From NCBI GenBank assembly GCA_944386965.1, contig CALXDE010000244.1, positions 1 through 5,722 on the forward strand: 5,722 bases of DNA, given 5' to 3'. Of the stretch, positions 1 to 5,420 are shown piece after piece. The position numbers and the translations under genes are program-made. The stretch comes from an uncultured Oscillospiraceae bacterium. Its GTDB lineage: Bacteria > Bacillota_A > Clostridia > Oscillospirales > Oscillospiraceae. Every line of letters starts with the position of its first letter. The first letter of the stretch is position 1. The notes beneath the pieces are model-generated. The model was not told the origin of the DNA, did not search any database, and was given only the letters and a program-made list of their open reading frames with translations.

Positions 1-287
1 CCGGCCATATGCCGGAGCTGCGGCGGGCGCTGGAGGCCATGGGCGGGCAGAAACTCCCCTGCTCCGACGTGGGCTATCAGGTGGAGGCCTTTGCCTGCAT
101 CCCCCTGCGTGTCCTCTTCTGGGAGGGAGACGACGAGTTCCCCGCCCAGGCCAACCTCCTCTTTGACCGCAGCGCCACGGACTTCATCCACAGCGAGAGC
201 ATCGTCTCCATCGCCATGGCCGGGCTCTACCGCCTGGCCCATCTGGCGGGGCTCCCCCTGGACCGCCGGGCCTTCCCCATGCCCTGA
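1..287 (+). CDS. DUF3786 domain protein, C-terminal part (cut by left edge)
   Basis: The reading frame is open from the window edge to a TGA at 285-287, so the gene starts outside the window and only about the last 95 residues are visible. The segment IPLRVLFWEGDDEFPAQANL, followed by LFDRSATDFIHSES, matches what I know of the DUF3786 family: a hydrophobic strand, an acidic WEGDDEFP turn, and an LFD...H.E element close to the C terminus. No enzymatic function is established for this family; some members are described as putative zinc-finger or corrinoid-linked proteins, but nothing visible here supports a specific role. An internal ATG at position 9 is present, but the family needs more N-terminal sequence, so it is not the start. 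No U-tract terminator on the plus strand follows; the hairpin at 321-352 may serve as a weak 3' end. The assignment to DUF3786 is from memory of the motif. Confidence 0.75.
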   Translation, partial: GHMPELRRALEAMGGQKLPCSDVGYQVEAFACIPLRVLFWEGDDEFPAQANLLFDRSATDFIHSESIVSIAMAGLYRLAHLAGLPLDRRAFPMP

Positions 288-311
288 GGGGTCCGGCCGG
301 ACGCGGCGGAA

Positions 312-352
312 ACAGAAAAACGGCCGCCGGTTCCGTTAGGAACCGGCGGCCG
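312..352 (-). terminator. Rho-independent terminator of the leftward operon
   Basis: A perfect inverted repeat pairs 321-334 with 339-352: a 14-bp stem of mostly G-C pairs around a 4-nt loop. On the minus strand the stem is followed directly by five U residues and then a mixed U-rich stretch (complement of 312-320), the classic intrinsic terminator layout. It lies about 50 nt past the stop of the leftward gene at 402. On the plus strand the hairpin is followed by AAGCGCG with no U-tract, so it would be at best a weak terminator for the DUF3786 gene ending at 287. Confidence 0.9.
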
Positions 353-401
353 AAGCGCGTCCGGGAACACACAGGGACAGGCTCTGTCCGGCGGCGGGGC
401 C

Positions 402-1439
402 TCAGTTGTCATAGACCCGGTAGAGCGCGCCGCGTCCGGCCTCCCGATTGGCGGAGGCGATGAGGTCGAAGTCCGGGCCGTGGATGACGTCCACGTTGCT
501 GGGGCCGACGCCCCTGTCGATCTCCGTCAGGGCCAAACCGTCCCCCTCCCAGGTGAGCAGGAAGAGACTTCCGGGGCCGCCCCGGCACGCGCCGATCACG
601 CAGGGCCGGCCGCGCAGGGCTCCGGTCCAGATGACGTGGCAGAAATCCAGCGCCAGGGGGCACTCGTAGAGCGGCGTGTACCCCGCCGGGCCGGGCCGGT
701 AGATCCGGAAGGAGGGCCCGTGGAAGGGCTCGATGGTGATGAGCTCGTTTTGCCCGTCCCCGTCGATATCGAAGAGGCGAGCCTCGCTGGCGGGACGGGT
801 GAAGATCCGCTCCACCTGCCAGTCCGGCCGGCCGCCCGCCGGCGGCGTCACCAGAAAGACGCCCTCTTCCGCGGCGAAGAGGCCCCGCTCCACCCCGCCG
901 GAGACAAATTTGCTGTAGCCGTGGTTTTTGGTCAGTCCGTCCTGAATGACGCGCAGCCGCGCCGGCGCCCCGGGAGACGCGGGGTCCACGGAGCCGACGG
1001 CGATATATCCCGGGTCGCTCCAGTCCTCCGCATACTGCTTGGACCGGCAGAGCACCCCGGCCACAAAGTCCAGGCGCTCCCCGTTTTTCAGCAGGTCAAA
1101 CCGGTGGACATAGGGCAGATCAAACAGCGGCAGGGTCTGCCATCCCCCCGACGGCGCCGGGCGGCAGCAGACGATCCGGGCCTGGGCCGAGTGAAAGCCC
1201 AGGTAGAACTTCTGCACCGCCCAGAAGCTGCCGTCCGCGCGGCCGGGCACGGGCACCATGCACATGGTGCCGCCGGGCTCCTCCCACAGGCGGGTGACGG
1301 CCAGCGTCTCCACATCCACGCCGCAGGCCGGGCCGACACCCTCCGTGGCAAAGACGGCCCAGGCCCTCCCGCCGATGTCCATGCATTTCACCGCGTAGCA
1401 GTACTCCAGCTCCAGCACATCCTGCTTTTCAAAGCGCAT
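402..1439 (-). CDS. Hypothetical cytosolic beta-propeller-like (FG-GAP/VCBS-like) protein
   Basis: The gene encodes 345 residues and is the last gene of the leftward operon, 33 nt after the thioesterase stop. The start ATG at 1439-1437 is preceded by an AGGAG site with 7-nt spacing. There is no signal peptide, lipobox or membrane segment, so it is probably cytosolic. Residues 224-232 read DIDGDGQNE, a calcium-binding loop typical of FG-GAP/VCBS propeller blades, followed by the strand ELITIEPF. Other short beta-rich stretches ending in YRPGP-like turns (about 183-200, 215-250, 288-305) suggest repeated blades. The C-terminal part has a DVIHGPDFDLIASANRE segment (317-333) that looks like a conserved element rather than a variable tail. 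It contains 11 cysteines, also consistent with a reducing compartment. The function is unknown. Co-transcription with a channel and a lipid thioesterase does not define it. A carbohydrate-binding or scaffold role is possible but unsupported. Confidence 0.85.
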   Translation of the reverse strand: MRFEKQDVLELEYCYAVKCMDIGGRAWAVFATEGVGPACGVDVETLAVTRLWEEPGGTMCMVPVPGRADGSFWAVQKFYLGFHSAQARIVCCRPAPSGGWQTLPLFDLPYVHRFDLLKNGERLDFVAGVLCRSKQYAEDWSDPGYIAVGSVDPASPGAPARLRVIQDGLTKNHGYSKFVSGGVERGLFAAEEGVFLVTPPAGGRPDWQVERIFTRPASEARLFDIDGDGQNELITIEPFHGPSFRIYRPGPAGYTPLYECPLALDFCHVIWTGALRGRPCVIGACRGGPGSLFLLTWEGDGLALTEIDRGVGPSNVDVIHGPDFDLIASANREAGRGALYRVYDN

Positions 1440-1472
1440 CGTCTCTCTCCTCTCCGGGCGGCTGTCCGCGCC

Positions 1473-2204
1473 TCAGTAAAACCACACCAGTGCGTGGGAC
1501 TTCCTGCCGTCCGCGTTTTTCAGCTCCACCAGGTGTTTGCCCTCGGCCTGGTCACAGGAGTAGAAGAAGCGGACCTTGTCCCCCTGGCGGATCTGCCGCT
1601 TGTAGAGGATCTCCACCGTGGGAAAGTTCTGTCCGCGCACCTCCGGCGGCAGGGCCTCCCGGGCCAGCTCCAGGTAGTGGAGGTTGTTGACGTGGTGGAA
1701 CATGTCCATATCCCGGCCCAGGGCGGTGTAGGTGAACGTCTCCTCCGCCCCCTCCGGGCTCTTGCCCGCCATTTCCATGTCCCCGTCCAGGGCGCGGCAG
1801 TCGCTGTCCAGGGGGTAGGCGGCGGCGATCTCCGGCGTCACATTGGTGACGCGGCCGGTGGTGACGTCGATGAGCAGCCACCGGGAGGTGGCGGCGCCCA
1901 CGGCCTGCCCCTGTCCATCGGTGATGAGAAAGTCCCGCTCGGAGAGGTGGTTGGACATGGTCCGGGGCCAGGTGGACACCACCAGATCCGTGCCCCAGTG
2001 GGGACGGCGGTCCAGCCGGACCTTCCAGCCGCAGATGATCCAGGCCACGCCGTTGCGCTCCACGTCAAAGGGACCGTAGCCCGTGCGGCTGGAGTCCTGG
2101 CAGGCAGCCTCCTGCATCATCCGCAGGGCGCCCAGATGGCTCAGGCGGGCGTCCTCCCCCAGGTCGGGGTACTCAACCTTGCAGCGAAATTCATAGTGTT
2201 CCAT
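1473..2204 (-). CDS. Acyl-ACP thioesterase (FatA/FatB-like, double hotdog)
   Basis: The gene encodes 243 residues, the usual size for bacterial acyl-ACP thioesterases. These cytosolic enzymes hydrolyse acyl-ACP to free fatty acid and ACP, ending or diverting fatty acid synthesis. The N-terminal hotdog runs about 1-130, with the helix HLGALRMMQEAACQDS (23-38) and the AWIICGWKVRLDRRP strand (54-68) typical of the family. The second hotdog (about 150-243) carries DMDMFHHVNN (165-174), the counterpart of plant FatB DLDxNxHVNN. Asp167 and His171 are kept, but the catalytic Asn position is Phe169 and the Glu of the YRRE motif is Gln204 (YKRQ, 201-204). I checked Phe169 at the codon level (TTC, complement of 1698-1700). 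Activity may therefore differ from the plant model, although related hotdog enzymes also lack this Asn. The start ATG overlaps the 3' end of the upstream channel gene by 14 bp, with a GGAG site 10 nt ahead, which suggests translational coupling. Confidence 0.9.
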   Translation of the reverse strand: MEHYEFRCKVEYPDLGEDARLSHLGALRMMQEAACQDSSRTGYGPFDVERNGVAWIICGWKVRLDRRPHWGTDLVVSTWPRTMSNHLSERDFLITDGQGQAVGAATSRWLLIDVTTGRVTNVTPEIAAAYPLDSDCRALDGDMEMAGKSPEGAEETFTYTALGRDMDMFHHVNNLHYLELAREALPPEVRGQNFPTVEILYKRQIRQGDKVRFFYSCDQAEGKHLVELKNADGRKSHALVWFY

Positions 2205-3030
2205 GGTCTTTTTTCTCCAAATCGTTGTCCAAAATGTGAATGTTCAAATGGTTGTAGGTCATGGTGAGGCCGTGCTTGTCAAAACAGGACTTGATATGCT
2301 CCAGCAGGGCGTAATTGGCGTCCCAGTAGGTGTCCACCCTGCTCCAGCAGCGCACATGGTATTCCACGGCGCTCTCGCCGAAGCGGGTGACCACCGCCGC
2401 CGGAGCCGGATCGTCCAGGATGTCCGGCGTCATGGCCACCGCCTCCAGACAGGCGGCGCGGACGGCGGGGATGGGATCGTCATAGGAGGCGGCGATGGCG
2501 TGGTCGATGCGCCGGGTGCCCAGCTGGGTGTAGTTGGTGATCTTGCTGTCGGACAGGAGGCTGTTGGGGATCATCAGGCGCAGGCCGTCCACGGTGTCCA
2601 GCTGGGTGTAGGTCAGATCGATGGCCGCCACGGTGCCGCTGCCCGCGTCCGCCTCGATATAGTCCCCGATCTGAAAGGGCTTGGCAAAGAGGATCACCAA
2701 TCCTCCCGCCACATTGCCCAGCACATCCTGCACCGCCAGGGAGACGGCCAGGCCCAGCACGCTGAACAGGGCCAGCAGGGACGTGACGGGAATGCCCAGG
2801 CTGTCGGCCACGATGAGGATGGCCAGGATATAGAGCAGCACCCGCACCGCCGAGAGGATGTATTTGCGCAGGCGCGGGTCAAACCGGGGCCGCTCCAGCA
2901 CCCGGGTGAGCACGCGCATGACCACCTGGATCACCACCAGGCAGATGGCCAGCAGGACCAGAGCGCTGAGGAGTTTTTCCGCGGTGAAGGTTTTCAGCGC
3001 AGTGAGGATGGAGGTCAGTTCGGTGGACAT
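2191..3030 (-). CDS. MscS-family mechanosensitive ion channel
   Basis: The gene encodes 279 residues, close to E. coli MscS (286). Three membrane helices are visible: about 19-42, 57-80, and the pore-lining third at 84-116. The third carries the family signature GLAVSLAVQDVLGNVAGG (93-110), with Gly/Ala packing residues and the QDxxxN kink. The beta domain follows, with KPFQIGDYIE (117-126) and IPNSLLSDSKITNY (154-167), then the alpha/beta C-terminal vestibule ending near 264. The usual PFPQ-type turn at the end of the vestibule is replaced by MTYNHLNIH (257-265). MscS channels sit in the cytoplasmic membrane and open under tension to release solutes on osmotic down-shock. The start ATG at 3030-3028 has an AAAGGGGA site with 7-nt spacing. 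It is the first gene of the leftward operon; its stop lies inside the thioesterase gene. Confidence 0.95.
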   Translation of the reverse strand: MSTELTSILTALKTFTAEKLLSALVLLAICLVVIQVVMRVLTRVLERPRFDPRLRKYILSAVRVLLYILAILIVADSLGIPVTSLLALFSVLGLAVSLAVQDVLGNVAGGLVILFAKPFQIGDYIEADAGSGTVAAIDLTYTQLDTVDGLRLMIPNSLLSDSKITNYTQLGTRRIDHAIAASYDDPIPAVRAACLEAVAMTPDILDDPAPAAVVTRFGESAVEYHVRCWSRVDTYWDANYALLEHIKSCFDKHGLTMTYNHLNIHILDNDLEKKDHGTL

Positions 3031-3070
3031 GGCGAGGTCCCCTTTCGTCCGGAGTGTTCAGATGAGAGTC

Positions 3071-3099
3071 AGTATACCACACGGCGGCGGAAAAGGAAA
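3071..3099 (-). promoter_or_regulatory. Likely sigma-A promoter of the mscS-type operon
   Basis: On the minus strand, TATACT (complement of 3071-3076) is preceded by TGG, giving an extended -10 (TGnTATACT). A weak -35, TTTCCT (complement of 3094-3099), sits 17 bp upstream. Transcription would begin near 3064, leaving a short leader of about 35 nt before the channel start at 3030. The poor -35 is compatible with an extended -10 promoter. No other candidate in the gap is better placed for this operon. Confidence 0.6.
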
Positions 3100-3116
3100 G
3101 CCCCGCCGCGGCGCTG

Positions 3117-3162
3117 ATCCTCCGGAGAACGGGGGAGAAAACGCCCGGAAGGGCCGGAGGAT
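3117..3162. repeat. Inverted repeat in the 3031-3345 gap
   Basis: ATCCTCCGG (3117-3125) is repeated as CCGGAGGAT (3154-3162), a perfect 9-bp inverted repeat with a 28-nt interior. The interior has a second short pairing of CGGG near 3130 with CCCG near 3144. No U-tract follows on either strand, so it is not an intrinsic terminator. It lies upstream of both divergent promoters in this gap (leftward at 3071-3099, rightward at 3288-3316). It could be a protein-binding site or chance in GC-rich DNA. The remainder of the gap, 3163-3287, is relatively A-rich, and I see no gene or convincing site in it. Confidence 0.3.
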
Positions 3163-3287
3163 ACTTGGCAAATTATACAAAAAATCCATGCGGGAGTCCG
3201 GGCCAATCCCGGGAAACACCGAGAACAAGCGGGAAAAAGACGCCAAAAAAGAAGAGCCGGAAACGATTGCGGTTTGGTGATTTTGCC

Positions 3288-3316
3288 TTGTTTTAGAGGA
3301 ATAAATATGCTATACT
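3288..3316 (+). promoter_or_regulatory. Strong sigma-A promoter for the small arginine-rich gene
   Basis: TTGTTT (3288-3293) and TATACT (3311-3316) are separated by exactly 17 bp, and the -10 is extended by TG at 3308-3309. Transcription would start near 3323, giving a leader of about 23 nt that consists almost entirely of the Shine-Dalgarno region. This is the best promoter in the window together with the one at 5421-5448, and it supports the small gene at 3346. Confidence 0.75.
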
Positions 3317-3345
3317 GTGAATACGAACAGAGGAGGTGCGCCTCC

Positions 3346-3486
3346 ATGGCAGAGAGAATCCGCATCAGGGCCCGGCGCGGCCGGAAAGTGAATCGGGATT
3401 ATGCGGCGGGACGCCGCCGGTTCCGGCGGGAAGGACCGCCTTGGCTGCCGTGGGGAGGATTTGCGCCGCCGCAGGGGAAACGATAG
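3346..3486 (+). CDS. Small arginine-rich protein of unknown function (46 aa)
   Basis: The ATG at 3346 follows AGGAGGTG (3331-3338) with a 7-nt spacer, and an extended -10 promoter lies just upstream; this combination is why I call it a gene despite its length. The product has 13 Arg and 2 Lys against 3 acidic residues in 46, so it is strongly basic. Residues 4-28 form a cluster with runs such as RIRIRARRGRK and RRRFRR; the C-terminal 30-44 is instead Pro/Trp/Gly-rich (PPWLPWGGFAPPQGK). There is no signal peptide or membrane helix. I do not recognise a family. A nucleic-acid- or ribosome-binding role would fit the charge but is inference. A more upstream ATG at 3307 overlaps the -10 box and lacks a ribosome site, so it is not the start. 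The stop at 3484-3486 is 5 bp from the stop of the convergent lipoprotein gene, with no terminator between. An alternative is a leader peptide or a decayed gene. Confidence 0.6.
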   Translation: MAERIRIRARRGRKVNRDYAAGRRRFRREGPPWLPWGGFAPPQGKR

Positions 3487-3491
3487 GGACA

Positions 3492-4181
3492 TTATGGGCT
3501 TTTTGCCTGTGGTGTTCCTATTTTTGTCTCCCCATCCCGGAGCAGGTCCTCGGGAAGGGAGAGGGACACCTCCTGGGTGGAGAACCGCTGGCAGACGAGG
3601 CGGTAGGTAAAGGTCCGGCCTCCCTGGCCGCGGTAGCGGAGGGAGTAGGAGAGGGCCAGCCCCGTCTCCTCGTCGACGCAGTACCGGCGGCGGCAGGTGA
3701 ACTGGCTCCCGGCAGGGCCCTCCCCCTCGAGCACGCGGCAGGGGCGGCCGGCCACCCGGGTTGAGCCGGTTTCCTCCAGGCCGGAGGTGTCCTGGACCAG
3801 CAGCCCCAGGTGGAGCACCGTGTCTCGGAATCCGGCCAGGGCCGCGCCGGAGATCGCCTCCTCCCCATTGCGGACCAGCGCTCCGGCGTCGTCCCAGATA
3901 TAGTGGAGATATGTATCCGCGCCCTGCCGGAGAAAGAGACAGCGGGCGCCGGTGCTGTCGGCGTAGCAGAGGCCTTCCGGCGTCTGAACGGCGGCGACGC
4001 GGGTGCGGGAGGTCTGCCGCGACCCCTGAAAGGCCTCCAGATGGAAGGCAATCGCGTATTCCTCCGGAAAGGCGGGGGCGGCGAGGGAGAGGGACCGGGC
4101 CGGGGCGGCGGATGGAGCCGGCCTCCCGGCGCAGGCGGCGAGGGACAGCGGCAGGCACAGCAGCAGGGGGAGAAGACGCAT
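3492..4181 (-). CDS. Hypothetical lipoprotein, LolA/LppX-like fold suspected
   Basis: The gene encodes 229 residues. The start is fixed by AAAGGAGG (complement of 4189-4196) 7 nt before the ATG at 4181; a longer frame to 4283 has no ribosome site and would bury the signal peptide. Residues 1-17 (MRLLPLLLCLPLSLAAC) are a short lipoprotein signal with lipobox LAAC, so Cys17 should be lipidated and the protein anchored outside the cytoplasmic membrane. A low-complexity Ala/Pro linker (18-38) follows, then a beta-rich domain. GRPCRVLEGE (145-154) and CVDEETGLALSYSLRY (168-183) resemble the strand-turn-strand elements of LolA/LppX-like or DUF4412-like proteins, where a 'D-x-E-T-G-L' turn is common. 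Six cysteines beyond Cys17 (72, 81, 148, 163, 168, 197) could form disulfides outside the cell. The specific function is unknown. It converges with the small gene at 3346 and diverges from the AraC regulator. Confidence 0.85.
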   Translation of the reverse strand: MRLLPLLLCLPLSLAACAGRPAPSAAPARSLSLAAPAFPEEYAIAFHLEAFQGSRQTSRTRVAAVQTPEGLCYADSTGARCLFLRQGADTYLHYIWDDAGALVRNGEEAISGAALAGFRDTVLHLGLLVQDTSGLEETGSTRVAGRPCRVLEGEGPAGSQFTCRRRYCVDEETGLALSYSLRYRGQGGRTFTYRLVCQRFSTQEVSLSLPEDLLRDGETKIGTPQAKSP

Positions 4182-4188
4182 CGGGGGT

Positions 4189-4196
4189 CCTCCTTT
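4189..4196 (-). promoter_or_regulatory. Ribosome binding site that sets the lipoprotein start
   Basis: AAAGGAGG on the minus strand, 7 nt before the ATG at 4181-4179. It decides in favour of the 229-residue lipoprotein over a 263-residue frame starting at 4283. Confidence 0.85.
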
Positions 4197-4211
4197 CTGT
4201 GAGGTGACAAC

Positions 4212-4217
4212 AGTATA
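4212..4217 (-). promoter_or_regulatory. Probable -10 box of the lipoprotein gene
   Basis: TATACT on the minus strand lies 30 nt upstream of the lipoprotein ATG, a good distance for a short leader. No convincing -35 is found: the hexamer at 17-bp spacing is CCTTTC and at 15-bp spacing TTTCCG. The -35 zone coincides with the repeats at 4224-4247, so an activator or repressor may act here. Confidence 0.4.
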
Positions 4218-4223
4218 GAGCCG

Positions 4224-4247
4224 ATCCGTTGACGGAAAGGGACGGAT
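4224..4247. promoter_or_regulatory. Operator-like repeats between divergent lipoprotein and AraC genes
   Basis: ATCCGT (4224-4229) and ACGGAT (4242-4247) form a 6-bp inverted repeat with a 12-bp spacer. Within the same stretch GACGGA occurs twice as a direct repeat (4231-4236 and 4241-4246), 10 bp apart, about one helical turn. The site covers the -35 region of the leftward lipoprotein promoter and lies about 85-105 bp ahead of the AraC start. Such placement suits autoregulation by the AraC protein or control by another factor, but the repeats are short and may be chance. Confidence 0.3.
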
Positions 4248-4315
4248 TTTGCAGAGGATAAGACCGTTTCTCGCTCTTTTCATGGGGCCGAGTCAGACTG
4301 GGCCGGAGCAGAGGG

Positions 4316-4323
4316 AAAGGAGG
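4316..4323 (+). promoter_or_regulatory. Ribosome binding site that sets the AraC start
   Basis: AAAGGAGG, 6 nt before the ATG at 4330. The frame is open back to 4249, but the upstream ATGs lack ribosome sites and the extra residues do not look like part of the cupin domain. Confidence 0.85.
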
Positions 4324-4329
4324 AAGACC

Positions 4330-5196
4330 ATGAGCGAGCAGAGCAGCACCTATAAACATTCCTTGAAGTTGGAGCGCCGCACGGCCTCCCTCTATGTGCA
4401 GAGCACCGGCTGTCAGCAGTGCAGTCCCGGTTACGGCTGGGGCCCCGGCATCCGGGACCACTTCCTGCTGCACCATATCCGCTCCGGCCGGGGCACCTGC
4501 ATCATCAGCAACCAGAAGTACACCCTCCAGGCGGGGGACAGCTTCCTGGTTTACCCGGAGACTACCGTCCACTACTACGCTGACAACCACGAGCCCTGGG
4601 AGTATATCTGGGTGGGATTCAGCGGCATGGACGCGGAGAGCTATGTGGAGCAGACGGACTTCTCCCGGGACAATCCGGTGCTCTTCGGGCGCTATCCCCA
4701 GCAGTTTTCCGCGCTGCTCCAGGAGATCTACCAGAATTACGGCACCAGCACGTGGGCCAATCTGGCCATCACGGGGAAGTTATACGCCCTGTTATCGTTC
4801 CTGGTGGAGCACGCCGAGCACAACCAGTCCCGCCGGCGGGACGCCACCGACTGCGCCAAGCAGGCGGCGGACTACATCATCAACCACTTTGCCGAGCCCA
4901 TCTCCGTGGAGGATCTGGCGGCCCAGCTGTCGGTGAGCCACAGCAGTCTGTACCGTAAATTTATGCAGCGGTACCAGGTTTCTCCCAAAAGATTTCTTTT
5001 GGAGTACCGGATCGACCGGGCCTGCATGCTGCTGGCCACCACCAGCCACTCCGTCCAGGAGATCTCCAACTCCGTGGGGTTCGACGACCCGTTCTACTTC
5101 TCCCGGGCCTTCAAGGAGATGAAGGGCGTCTCTCCCCGGCGATACGCCATGACCCACCAGCGGCGGGAGGGGCAGGAGGAGGAAGATGCAAGGTAA
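4330..5196 (+). CDS. AraC-family transcriptional regulator (cupin sensor + double HTH)
   Basis: The gene encodes 288 residues, a standard length for AraC/XylS regulators with an N-terminal sensor. The cupin-like AraC ligand-binding domain spans roughly 15-165; the segment 38-98 is typical, with GPGIRDHFLLHHIRSGRG, LQAGDSFLVYPE (67-78) and WEYIWVGFSG (90-99), as in sugar-responsive members. The C-terminal DNA-binding domain covers about 175-275. Its first helix-turn-helix is at 190-212 (ISVEDLAAQLSVSHSSLYRKF), and the second at 241-262, with the signature VGFDDPFYFSRAFKEMKGVSPRRY (249-272) that marks the family. The tail is charged (RREGQEEEDAR). The next gene in the same direction, 351 bp on, starts like a sugar-binding lipoprotein, so it is probably the activator of that transporter operon; this is inferred from arrangement and from the repeats at 5384-5420. 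Its own promoter is not clear: TTGACG at 4229 lacks a well-spaced -10. No terminator follows the stop. Confidence 0.93.
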   Translation: MSEQSSTYKHSLKLERRTASLYVQSTGCQQCSPGYGWGPGIRDHFLLHHIRSGRGTCIISNQKYTLQAGDSFLVYPETTVHYYADNHEPWEYIWVGFSGMDAESYVEQTDFSRDNPVLFGRYPQQFSALLQEIYQNYGTSTWANLAITGKLYALLSFLVEHAEHNQSRRRDATDCAKQAADYIINHFAEPISVEDLAAQLSVSHSSLYRKFMQRYQVSPKRFLLEYRIDRACMLLATTSHSVQEISNSVGFDDPFYFSRAFKEMKGVSPRRYAMTHQRREGQEEEDAR

Positions 5197-5383
5197 TTCC
5201 AGTTTTTAATACTATCGTAACAAAGTTCCCTTTCCTTCGACAAGGCCCGGGAATTTCGGACCGGCTGAGACGATGATCCGGAATCTGTTGGGCGTGATTC
5301 CCCAAGAACTGTGTCAGTTGCACAATTTAATCAAAAACTTTTGTCTATTTCAGACAAGGAGCGGCGCCGAGTGTCACGGAAGT
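5197..5383 (+). other. Gap after the AraC gene, no gene recognised
   Basis: This first half of the 351-bp gap before the transporter gene has no ORF with a ribosome site and no intrinsic terminator for the AraC gene. It holds one small inverted repeat, TTGTCT (5341-5346) with AGACAA (5352-5357) around a 5-nt loop, that is not followed by a U-tract. A GTG-started frame of 72 codons from 5311 lacks a ribosome site and runs through the promoter and leader downstream, so I do not call it. The second half of the gap is described in the next entries. Confidence 0.5.
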
Positions 5384-5420
5384 TCCATAAATTATCCATA
5401 CGTATGACGAAAAAATCCAT
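5384..5420 (+). promoter_or_regulatory. Candidate AraC operator: three in-phase TCCAT repeats
   Basis: TCCATA occurs at 5384-5389 and 5395-5400, and TCCAT again at 5416-5420. The steps are 11 and 21 bp, close to one and two helical turns, so all three lie on one face of the DNA. The last copy abuts the -35 position of the downstream promoter. AraC-family activators bind directly repeated half-sites next to or overlapping the -35, so this arrangement fits the neighbouring regulator. A 10-bp palindrome, CATACGTATG (5397-5406), overlaps the second repeat. The assignment is inference. Confidence 0.45.

Noticed and set aside
480..2267. Very long plus-strand frame (595 codons) opposite the propeller and thioesterase genes
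   Set aside because: It lies antisense to two well-supported genes, has no ribosome site, and its composition (Gly/Ala/Val/Arg/His-rich, no domain) is typical of the empty frame opposite GC-rich coding DNA.
2203..3117. Long plus-strand frame opposite the channel gene
   Set aside because: Antisense shadow of a clear MscS gene, His/Gly/Gln-rich with no recognisable fold or start signals.
3165..3177. TTGGCA and TATAAT-like hexamers as extra promoters in the 3031-3345 gap
   Set aside because: TTGGCA has no -10 at workable spacing on the plus strand, and the minus-strand TATAAT (3172-3177) has no -35 at 16-18 bp.
3496..3536. Two T5 runs after the small gene as a possible terminator
   Set aside because: Neither T run is preceded by a stable GC-rich stem; the nearby hairpin at 3414-3429 is inside the coding sequence and too far upstream.
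4182..4283. Longer N terminus for the lipoprotein (34 extra residues)
   Set aside because: It has no ribosome site and would place the lipoprotein signal internally, while AAAGGAGG at 4189-4196 fits the shorter start.
4249..4329. Longer N terminus for the AraC regulator
   Set aside because: No ribosome site for the upstream ATGs; AAAGGAGG at 4316-4323 marks the ATG at 4330.
3310..4590. 426-codon minus-strand frame
   Set aside because: Overlaps the lipoprotein, AraC and small genes in wrong frames; extreme Arg/Pro/Gly content; no start signals.
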